Source: Aptenodytes patagonicus
Lineage: Eukaryota > Chordata > Aves > Sphenisciformes > Spheniscidae
Direction: 5' to 3'
Assembly (NCBI RefSeq): GCF_965638725.1
Contig: NC_134963.1
Span: 10,196,501 to 10,260,500 of the forward strand
Length of the DNA: 64,000 bases
The stretch's first letter is position 1. Every line of letters begins with the position of its first letter. The notes beneath the pieces were generated by a model. The model was not told where the DNA came from and did no database searches. It saw only the letters and a program-made list of their open reading frames with translations. Of this stretch, positions 49,901-61,900 are shown piece after piece. The position numbers and the translations under genes were made by a program.

Positions 49901-52900
49901 TTGTATTTTATATTGTCTCGATCAGTTGTCAGTATTGTCAGTATCCTGCTGCTATGGGCAGCATTGCCATACTCCAACTTCCTGAGGCTGATAAAAATCA
50001 TCATTTTTGGCTCACATTACAAATGAACTATAACCCCAAATATCAAATAATAAGGAAGGTCTTTGTTACAATTGGATCAATAAAATTCTTTCACACCTTG
50101 TTGTTCTTTGTCATCTTTCAGGAAACCATGTGCTGGAAAACATTGGAGTTTTTGTTTGCTTATCCATAAAGCCGCGGCAAGTCTCCATCATTCTGAATGC
50201 AGTTAATCTCTGCGTATCTTCCAATTCTTTCCCTCCAATCTCTCAGGGCTGGCTTTTTGCCCCCCTTTCTCTAGTGTAAATGTCAGCAACCAGTTTGCTT
50301 ATTGAGGCGGGCTGGCTCCTATCCAGTATGTATGCGGTTGATGGCAGCAATGGAAAAATGTTCTTAGCTTTCAGCTTGGCAAAATGTTTTGCCACTGACT
50401 TTTAAGATCTGGCCTTACTCTGTAAAGATTTCATTCTTCTCAGACTTTTGACAGACGATCTATTATTACTGTGAACTGTGAAGCATACTAAATTATCTGC
50501 TAAACATCTGAATCTCTCATATTTTCAACAGTTTAACTAAAGTACTCCATATGCTCTGGCCTATCATATTAAACAGAAATGTTTTGAAATACCTCTAGTT
50601 TCACTCCTTCCAAAATAGTATCATTACTGAGATTGGCCCCTGTGAACACAATCAGTTGCATATTGATTACTAACAATGGCTGGTTCAAGAAAACATTCCG
50701 TAGAAGTTCACTCATCCATTTAAAATTAAGCAACATTCCCTGTTTTCTATGTGCAAATGTTCAATAATTATTTCTTATGCTAAAGTCCACAGGCTGCTGC
50801 CCAAACTCATTGCAGTTCATCTCACAAATATCACTAAAAGTGCAGAACTGTGTTGGAAATGAACAAGCAATTAGTGCAGGCCTGCAGAGGCTGATGAAAC
50901 GTGTCAGCTGGCCAAGAATTCATTGCTGATGTGTAGTGCACTTTCCACATTTCTTTAGAAGGTGCTCAGAATGGAGAATCTGTTGATATGAATTATTTGA
51001 TGAGTACTTTCGGGAACAATTAACTCAGCATTAAAACTGCTTCAACATGCCATGTGGCCTTACATCACCCTGGTGCTTTGAAGCATCGCCATCTTGAGGA
51101 CATTTGGAGTGTATGTGGCATATGAATAAAACAAAGTTAAAACTGCTAGAAAATATTGGGCAGTTTCCTGTAAATCGTAGAGACAGCCTAACTGCTAATA
51201 AATCCAACAATCCCAGGCTAATTGATAATCTAATAGTAGTGACACAAGAGGGGTAATAAATTTATGTTATTTATACTAAATACTATTACATCATTCACAA
51301 TAATTTTACCGCTGTAGAATAATACATTATGTTTTGAGATAACATAAGCCTTTAGAACAAAAGAGTGGAAGCCTTCAACAAGCGTGGGCTGCGTCTGCTC
51401 TCGAATCACAGAGTCGCAGAATGGTTGAGGTGGGAAGGACCTCTGGAGATCATCTTGTCCAACTCCCCTGTTCAAGCAGGGCCACCCAGAGTCAGTTGCC
51501 CAGGACCATGTCCTGATGGCTTTTGAATATCTCCAGGGAGGGAGACTGCACCACCACCCTGGGCAACCTGTCCCAGTGCTCAGTCACACTTCACAGTGAA
51601 AAAGTGTTTCCTGATGTTCAGAGGGAACCTCCTGTGTTTCAGTTTGTGCCCATTGCCTCTGGTCCCGTCCCTGGGCACCACTGAAAAGAGCCTGGCTCCG
51701 TCCTCTTTGCACCCTCCCTTCAGGTATTTGTACACATTGATAAGATCCCCTCGCCGCCCCAGCCTTCTCTTCTCCAGGCTGAACAGCTTCCAGCTCTCTC
51801 AGCCTTTCCTCATAGGAGAGATGCACCAGTCCCCTAATCACCTTCCTGGCCCTTCGTTGGACTCTCTCCAGCATGTCCACATCTCTCTTGTGCTGAGGAA
51901 CACAGCACTGGTCACAGTGCTGCAGGTGTAGCCTCACCAGTGCTGAGCAGAGGGGAAGGATCACCTCCCTCAACCTGCTGGCAATACTTTGCCTAATGCA
52001 ACCTGGGACACCATGAACCTTCTTTGCTGCAAGGGCACACTGCTGGCTCGTGTTCAACTAGGTGTCCACAGGGCCCCCAGGTCCTTTTCTGCAAAGTTAC
52101 TCTTAAGGCACTCATTTTATAATATGTAACTTCATAACCCACCCCTCAGATGGCTCAGACTGGATATACGTTTGCCCCAGTCAGTTGCAAAGAAAGTTAA
52201 AACTGTATTAGTGATGACAGAACGAAGCATGACAACAAATGGTTGGGGGTCCTGCCATCATTTATACTTGAAAAATAGCTCAAATTATGTGGATACTAAA
52301 GGATTTCAGTAATCTCCAGTTCTCTGTGTATGCATGTATGCATAGATTATATATTTATAAAGCTGCTAAAAGAACATTAAATTTACGTAAGAAAATTACA
52401 TGAAAACAGTGCTGTAAATAAGGATTCTTTTTGTAGCCTTTGTATTTTTGTGTTACGGAATCATTTTTAACTAAGTACTATGCTTTCCTGTTTTTCTAAG
52501 ACTGAGTTTGAAATTTATTTTAGGTTGTCCACTCAAGAAGCATGCCTACCAGTGCCTTTCAGCCAAACCTAAAGAAAGGGAAGCATGTAGCCCTAAACCC
52601 TTAGAAACAGTAGATACATTAAATAAATAAATAAATAAAAACCCACCATAAACCACCTGTTATTTAGATTTGAATATTAGTCTTTCTAGAAACCCAGGGA
52701 TCTCATGTGCAATGTCTTCCCAAGTAAGAGAAGTTGCTTTTGTCAAGTGCCATCATCATATACTGAGATTGTCTTGTTTGTGATAATGATTTTTTAATGT
52801 CAATTTGTAACATTTAAAAGGAAACAGACCTGTTCCCGGGATGCAACTGGGCGTGTCTCCAGACCAGGCCCCCGTCACTTGGCAAATTCTTTCCTTCGAC

Positions 52901-55900
52901 CCAATGAGTTCATAGCCCTGATTGCAGATGAAATGGATGGTTGAGCCCAGCAGGTAGGCAGTTCCATTCTTTCTTCCGTTGGTTGGATGATCCAGCCAGC
53001 CACAAGAGATCACTAGTAAAAGAGACATATCTGGTTAAAGTATTTTGGATTTGGACCAGCTAATCTTCATCACAATGCTTCAAATGGCATTTTAGTGGCA
53101 AATCATGGAAAGACGAAGATTTTTAGGCTAACTGAAAGACAATACTTTCTGACTTTGTTTAAATTTTTTATTTTTAAGTCCGAGGAAGACAGGTGAAGGC
53201 ATAGAAAATGAAGATAAGGGTCTACACAGTGGGGTAGTAGTGGAAGAAATGGAAAGAAATTTATTTTGTGTTTGTCTAAGTATCCTACCAGTGCCAAGTT
53301 TTCCTGGTACAAGGATAATTCCTCCCGATGAGAGTGTTTACAGGTGTGTGAACCTACAGTTGAGCAAAGCCTCCTCAAACAGTGTTACCTATTTAGATGC
53401 CCTGCAGAAAGAACTGTAGTGATGGATGCTTTGTGAAATGTTGTATCACCTGGCTTTAGATTTTCTACCAGCAGCTTGTGACTCTGATGAGATTGTCTTG
53501 TGGAAATTCCCACATGAAGGCTGCTTGTTGTCAGGACATCGAATCTGCAGAACGGGTCAGAGTCACAGAGCAAGACCATCTCTTTGATCAGGGGATCAGC
53601 TGGGTCTTCATAAGGAAAGAACACGGGCAGAAAGGAAGCATTGTGCTTTTCCCCATAAAAGAAATTGTTCAGTAAAAACTCTGTGTCATAAGTAAAGAGA
53701 GAAGTTCCATTTTCAACAGCCCCTTGGGAGACAAAAAGAGAGAGAGATTCATATGTAACATTGCCTACAGACCTATACCACCTTCTGCTACTAATCCAAG
53801 TGCTTATTTATGCAAATGTAGCTAGAGCTGGAAGAGATCTACAAAGCGCTACAGCTTCCTTCCACTCATATGCTTTTCATATGCAGCATCTTAACTTAGC
53901 ACTAAAGTTAGTGTTTGATTAACCTAGTGTTTGATCAATTACTTAAAACTAGATCCAAATAACTGTGTAGCTATGATTTTACATAAAGATGGTTTTAGAT
54001 GCCTGCTGGCAAAATGGTGATAAAGAATTACTTCAGACAGAGCTAGCTAAACCAAACATTACAAGCAACACAAATCCTAACCCTGCATGTCCCTAAATTT
54101 ATCATGTCTGCCATGGCCCTGCTTTTTGCTTTCACTCTGCTGAATCAGAAACTTCCTGAAGTAGGAGCAGTGAGACTTTTCTGTATCATCTGAATCTTGG
54201 AGTACGGCTACACTGTGCTTGATACAGAGATCAACTGGTAGCCAGAGGGTATTTTGCATCATGTTTCTGGCCCATCTCCTAACCTGATGTCAGGAGGAAT
54301 GCTGACCAGTCTAATGCTTCAGGCTAGATATAGCAGCTTAATCACTTTCATTAACTGAAAGCAGCCATTCTTTTACACACATACACCCCCCCCCCTCTTT
54401 TTTAAAGGGACAATTATTAAATTGTGATTTAATAAATGATTTTTAAATTGTCAGCATGGTACTTGACGAAAACATTGCTAATATTCTGGAAAAAGATAGC
54501 TGACCCTGGCTATTGCTATACTTCTGTAACACTTTAGTCTGGTGATGCTGTGTTTAGCTGACCATAGTAGATGGAATTCTGAAAGTATAAGCTGTGAAAT
54601 ATGAGCTCTGACTCTTGATGGAACAAAGTGCAGGACACTCCATCGTGGTTCTGTCTTCAATCATTCCACTAGGTATGTTACCCACTTGGGTAGAGGAGGG
54701 CATACTTCTCTTAATCCCTTCTCTTTCCCCAGTATAGGTTGCTTAGCACAGACTTCATTTGCTAGTCTGTAAATCACAAGCTGTTTTGAATTTGTGAAGA
54801 AAATGCAATAATAGACCAGAGAAATGACTTACAGTTAGCTCCAAACTCAAACAGCTGCTGGGGACTTGCATGAACTGACATGGTGGTTTTATTCCTGAAG
54901 GTATACTCATCCTCTATATTGCCATTCATTACCCCAAAGAGACCCTGTGTGTGATTCATAAAATTCTCTGGGAGCAGAACTGTCAGGGTCAGAAATCCTC
55001 CGCTTCCCCTTATTTCTACTCCAGACCCAGAAGAGAACATCACTGTGATGTTCTGATCAGCTGTAGAATGGAGAAAGAGACCTATAACAAGGAGAGGAAG
55101 AGGACAAAATAGCTAATCAACCATAGTGAACAGATTGTTGTGTCATCAGTTTTAACCATTTTTTTTATAAAGCTTTTCCTCCCTTCCACTCTGGGATACA
55201 TTCTGAGAAGCATTTAAAGGGAGGCCACACCTTCATACCTACAACTGTGGTAAGATGGCTCTACAGAGTAGTAGCAAAAAAAGGCCCATGGTTGATATAA
55301 GCTGCACTGCCTTCTGACGGTGTCTCAGGGCAGAAGCTTTAAGATATGAGATGATTACATCAGAGAGCGGCTGTGAGCTGGAAGCACCGCTCTCAGTGGT
55401 CACAGGTTTCCTCTGCTTCTTGATTGTCTTGTCAAGACCTCCCTAATATGGCTTCTTCTCCAAGCCCCACCACTGTCCCTTCCATTTTTTTTTCCTTCCT
55501 GCATCTCTCTGCTTCTGCAGCTCCTTGTCAATGTAGCCTTCCCTCTGCTTTTCATTATATTTTCCAGCCATTTGAGGAATACTAATTGCTAGCCACAGAA
55601 AACTTCCTCTGCTGGATAGGAGGCTTACTGTTTAAATTCTAGTAAAGTTTAGAGTATTTGTCAAATTATTGTGAAGACTAATCAAATGATCACACCCCTG
55701 GAGGAAAAAAGTCAACTTTTCATAGTCTTTTCAGCAGAAGAATAGAGGAATAACATCTGACCAATCAAGCGAGCTCCTGATAGGTGAATGTGAAATTCAG
55801 TTATATTTTAGTATATATTTTGGTTATATTTTACTATATTTCATTTTGCTTGTAGGTTTCATTGCATTAAATGCAGTAAGCTCAAAGCAGAATGTAGAGT

Positions 55901-58900
55901 AAGGAGTTTTTAATTCCATTCACCCTCCACGGGATGAGAAGGAAAACCATTGCTCTACAAGCCACTGAAAGAGGACATAGAAGACATGGGCATTGAAGCC
56001 ACCTGTTAAAACACTTCACTGTCATTGCCAGGACTGCATGCCATCCCTTCATACTCCTCTCACATCCCAGAAAGTTCAGGCAAGCACCAGGTGTTGGTAA
56101 AGGTTGTCATTTATGTTATTTGGACATTCTGGGAGAGGAGAACGTGCCACAGTCCAGCCTACTGGCAAATCAGATGACTCTGGCTCTTCCTGGACACAGC
56201 ATAGGTGCTTCCAGTTACAGCTAGGCTAACTGCCAGTAATGCTGAGTAGTAGTAGGAAGGTTGCAGGTTCTGAGGTGCTCACCCTAACCATGACTCCCTG
56301 CTACACTTCTCCACGGGAACACAGATAGCCACGGTGTGCTTCTCTGTAGCACGCTTGATCTGTGGCTATTTGGAAGGAGATGTGTAGCCCATAATTCTGG
56401 TGGCTATATTCCTGCCCATATTGTAGCTGTCATCAGTCTCAAAGGCCAGAGGAATCCATGCACTGGGCTAGTATAAAGACAGGGCCAGGTAGGCAAATTG
56501 GATGGAAAGGGCATTCTCCCCCGTGTTCTCAGTTTTAGTTCTTTCACCAAGGCCCATGCCAACTGTGCACTACCACTGATTCTGCCTCAGACTGGCAGCA
56601 ACTGAACTGAAGAAGTCATATAATAATGAAATAAATTCTAATGAGCTGGGACATTGCCTGTCCTTTGTTTCACTCCTTACATAATTTTTGGAGTGTCCTG
56701 CAGCCTGTTTCACAAATGAACACTGAAAAGAGAGTCGAAACGCATGCATCTAGAGATATTTTTAACTATACATGGGCTCCATTGGAATACAATAGCTTAC
56801 AAGGCTGATATTTGTAACTAACCTTTCAGGTCCATCCAACTTTGCTCAGAGAAGTTGACTACCTTCTGGTTCAACAGGACCTCCAGATTCAAATCCTCCG
56901 AATAGCGTACTTCGATCACATCAGAGTTGTTCTCCCGCATGGCCACTGCAGACAAGCCTGTCACCTGAGCCCCAGTTCCTTCCAAATAAAAGAACACCAC
57001 CACAAAACACCCAACATGATATAAAGTAAATATGGAAGGTCATAATGATACAGGCAAAAAACCCTCAGACATCTCCTAAAAATAATTAAATATCATTATT
57101 TATATTTGAGGGAATTGCTAAGCATGTAAGTCACATAAAACCCCACAGTATAAGTCTCCTACCAGTATAGTATATTGAAAGCAGAATGTTTAATGTTAAA
57201 AAAGTCTGGAAATTCTAAATTCTTCATCCCAATGGCAGCGGCTGAACTATGTAAGAAGACCGGTTGATCTCCTTCTTGCACATTCAGTCCTGTGAGTAAG
57301 GCCTGGGAAAATCGAAGATAGTTTCAGGGAGGGCATGACAGAAAAAGGAAACAGAGTGAACAAAAATTTAAGAAACTGATCTTCAGAGTGAACTGCTCAG
57401 TGACTCATGCTACTTCAACCACAAACACAGTAAAATCTATCAAGGGCAAAATATTTCCTTGATAATCTCCATCCTATCCAATGTGATATTCAGTACAAGC
57501 ATTCATGTCTACGTGGGTGCCAAAACACACAGACAATTTTTAATCCATCCTTATAATTCTACCAGAAGTACCAAATCCTTGAAGTACATCCCTGAGGCCA
57601 GCTGAAATATTCTTTCCTGAGGCAAGCACTAGATACAGGAAAAGCATAAACAGAAGTATCTGACATAAGGCTTTTCAGGTTGTCATGAGAAGCATGATCC
57701 CATTCTGCTGTTTCATACTCTATTTTTCCCTCATTTTAAAATGCAGGTATATGGCAATCTCCTTCTTACAGGCTGGTTTGCAGTCTTCCCATTCAAATGA
57801 TGAAGGCCACAGGTACCTCCAGAAAGCTTATTCTGCCCTAGGTTTCATTTTACAAACAAGCCAAGAGACCAGGACAATCAGGCCCTTTGAATAAAAAAAT
57901 GACCCCCTTAACCAGCTTCTCACCAGACATTCTGTACTTTTCTGCTAGCTTGAGGTGCTCAGAAAGAGTTTTTTCCCCATCTATGTTTTCTCAGCTCCTT
58001 CTGGGACATTTTTGCTCTGTCAACACATGCATGCATATACACATAACACAGAAAGAAAATAAAGCGGGGCATACGCTTACCTGCTTTCTATTAATTTTCA
58101 GCTACAATACTATCACAATGCATCAGCTGGGAGCTACGGCTGTTGACTGGTTCCTAGAACTGACCTTATGTTTCCTTACAGATGGGAATGGGCATGGAGA
58201 GAAATGAGAATTGTTTTCTTGAACTCTTAAACACAACAGAAAACCTTACACTTCCATTACTCATACCCAATAAAACTAGAAAATAATCTTTGATTAGGAA
58301 GTTATTTTTTTCCTGAACATTTGTCTGCCTTCTGATTAGCTTCAAAACGTTGACCTTTCACAAATGGCCAAAAAAGGAGAAGACTAGAGAAGATAGGAGG
58401 ACTGCTGTAAAGTGCAAATCAAGCAACATCAGAAGCTATTCCTTGTCATCACTGCTTTCTCTCTTAACAACTTACCATTGGGAAAGTGTACTTGCTGTGT
58501 CCTCCCTTGCACTCTTAGGGATGTGAGATCAGATTCTACCAACGTGTATTCTCCTTGGCCTTTGAAGGTGAAGTTCAGACCATCAAATGTGACGAAGTGA
58601 GGATCCCCAAAAGCAGATGCTGTTTTTAAAAGCAAAAAGAGAAATAAAAACAAGCAAAAACCACAACTCATTACTCCTCTCCTTAGGTTGACGAGAAAAA
58701 AAATCTCATTGTGGCGATCCAAAGAATGGCATTTAAACAAAGGAAAAAATGCGAGGCTGATCCATGGTAAATGTGACATGAGGAACAGCCATTACAACCT
58801 TGAACAGCACTGTGGGAACAGTGAGAAATGTCATTCCAGTTACTCTCATCTTCATTGGCCAACATTTAGGGCTGCACTTTAAAAGGCTGTTATGGGCAGC

Positions 58901-61900
58901 AATGCTTACCTGGTAGACCCCCTACCAGAATACTCGCTGTCAGGCTAGAAGCCTGATTTGCATGCAATGTATGGGGAGATATGAACATGAACACAAGGGC
59001 TATTCCAGAAGCAGCTCACCATGGAGCTTCCAAATGTAGCTGGAAGTGACAGTCAGAGAAATGGGATGGGGCTTTGAAGGCTCATCTGGCCTGAACAGAG
59101 ATAGATGTGATCCCCAGCCCCAAAGCCTCTCTGGAGTTCAGCAGATATCCTTGGTTTTGCCTTTTATATCAGTAAGAGGTCAGAAGGCCCCTCTCCCCTC
59201 CAGCAAAAAAAAAATTGAAGTTGTGTCATCTTATCTGAGGTATGACTCTCAACAACTAAGGACATCCATGTAACAGGTAGGTCCTTAACTGCTTGATTGT
59301 TAAGTATTAGTATTTTGGGATCGTTGTCTCTCTCAATCTTTCCCTAGAGCAAGAGTCCCCTCCATAAATCAGGTTCATTAGACCAAGGGAAGGGCCTTTT
59401 TTTTTCCTCCTCAGCAGTTAGTGCATTCACTTGGGATTTTCAGACCAAAATGCACGTAGCAAACGAACACTCACAACAGAAAATCACAGTAAAGAAGGCC
59501 TGCCCCTGAGTGATAGGTTCAAGTAATTTCTTCACATCGGGCAGATGAGGTGTTTAAGCCCAGCATCCCGTGTTCCAGGCGAGTTCTGTAAGTACCAAGG
59601 TAGATGACTTTTTTTGTTTGAGCTGATTTTGCACCCCATCCATCCTTGGCATACTTTGAGAAGCTTTTAGCATTGAGATCTTTGCAGAAGGTTCTGTGGC
59701 GTTTGAGGGTTAGTTTTCTCAGACGCTTAGGCTTGCACAAGGTTAACGAACACTCTCCTGGCTCTGCGGTAGCACAGGCGGTTTGGCATATACTTTCTAG
59801 GAGAAAGACGAGCATCTGCAGTGTTTAGTGAGAGCTGCATGATGGACTTTTGTCATGTTTGAGAGATGGATGTAATGGCATAAGCACATTTGGGAATCTT
59901 TTTGCAAGACCATGTGCTTCACATCCCTCATCAATATGTCTTTGCTTAAGAGAGGCATGTTGTAGCCTTTCTTTCCTGTAGTGGAACTGTCAGGGCCCTG
60001 GGCACACTCATAGGCCTTAATTGCACTGACCAGTCCCACCGGGCCCTCTACCTATACCCTCTGCCCAGGGGCTCTATCTAAGCTCAGGCCCAGGCCTTCA
60101 GTCCCTGCCTGAGCTATGTCATAGGTGCACCTGGCTCCATCTCCAACACAGCCATGCCTGCGCCTGGCCATGAACCCTGCTGATCTGCACACAGACCTGC
60201 AACTGACCTTCTGGCTTGTCCTTGGACATGCCTTGTCACTGTGGACTTGCCCAACAATTGCTGGACTGTGTCTCACCCTGGTTACCATTACTGGACCAGA
60301 TCTTTGACCCTGTCCAGCAGACTGACTTCTCAGCTTTCCTTCGGACCTGCCTCGTTACCACAAACTCATCTGGAGATCTGGACTCTCGGCTGACTGCTGC
60401 TGTCATCACCGTGTCCGCCCTGCTCGCCTTGCTCAGGACTGGACCATGGGCTGGCGAGGACCTTGCCCTTCCAACCTCATTATCACACTCGGCTCCCAGC
60501 TCCCTATTCCTTTGTTGCTTCCAGACAGGAAAATTTCATGGGGGAAATCAGGAAAGACTTTCACTCTCTGCTATTGCTAGTCCTGGGAGAGTCTCATGTT
60601 GTGTCACATCACATCCTAGCTACCTCCTTCAGTGCCCTCTGCAGTTTTCTCCTTTTTGCCTGAAGCAAACTGCTGCATCTTTGCACTTTCCTTCTTTACA
60701 GGAGGCCACAATCCTGCTGGACACCTCAGTACCCCGGCAGCATAGGAGAAGGCAAGACACGTGGCAGCAATAGAGATATGGCAAGACTTGAGGACTACTT
60801 AAAAGCAAGGGGCAAGAACAATAGACATACTTGTAAATGGTAAAACTTCCATATTTTATAAAAGTAGCATTTTTCAGCACAACAGCTTTTCTAGCTACTG
60901 CCAAGCTGTCATTAACCATCCCTAAACCTCTTCTTTCTGAGAAAGTGCCCACTGATGATAGGAAGTCATGGACATTGACTACTAAACTTCGGTTATTTAG
61001 GTTCCAGAGGTTAATGAGATACTCAACAGCAGAAAACCTTGCAGGACAATTAAAAACCACATACAGATTTTGCCATGGATAGACCAATAGAAACCTTCCA
61101 TGGAAATTTTCCACAGGACATTGTACCCTCACCATTGTCAACTGACATACATACATACATACGCAAATATTCTAAAAGCCAACACTGTATCAAAAAGTTA
61201 TACTCCATAATGGAATTCCAAAGCCCTTACCAGCTCGAGGTGGGCGATACGTCCTGCAGTCGCTGGAGGGCCGCTTTTTCATATAGAAGTGACAATTATC
61301 AGACCACAGGCAGCAGTAATAGAAGCTGATGACGTCGTAAAGCCAATGGGAAAAGCCAGGTATCCGGGGAGGCTTCATGAAAGGTGGTGAACCCCAGTCA
61401 TGGCCTCGATCAGGTGTGCTGCCTCCTGTGGAGTCACGCGTGAGGATTTGGGTCCCTGTGGAGTCATAGCAACACTGCTGTCCTGCCGCGTACCGGGGAC
61501 TGGTTGAGAAAGGCAGTGAGAAGAAAGTCATCGTTCAGCTCCGTGAAGTCCATTCATATTTAGAGGTTACCTATTGCCTTTTTATGGATATAGCTAAATG
61601 TTTTGGTTGCCAAGCTTTATATGATGTCCAGAGATGATACCTCCCAGTTAGACTTCCCCCCCCCCCGCCTCCCCTCTGTTCTTATAAATTAGACCAGATT
61701 AGGGATAGGGCGGGAGGGGTTTTTAACCAGGGCAGTAAGGAAGTTCTGTAGGCCTTATAGCTACGCGAACACAGCACTCTTTAAAATTGTTCTGACAGAA
61801 AGAGTGCAAAAAATAACTTGTTGAACTTAAGTAGACCAATACAGGAAAGGCTTAATTAGGCCTAATCAAATCTCTTTTAGACATTAGCGCTTGTTTAGGT

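Noticed and set aside
60216-61156. Plus-strand frame of 185 residues and minus-strand frame of 175 residues
   Set aside because: Both lie in a SUSD2 intron, and neither shows a recognisable domain. The AMOP exon joins directly in phase to the VWD exon at 58619, so no exon is needed here.
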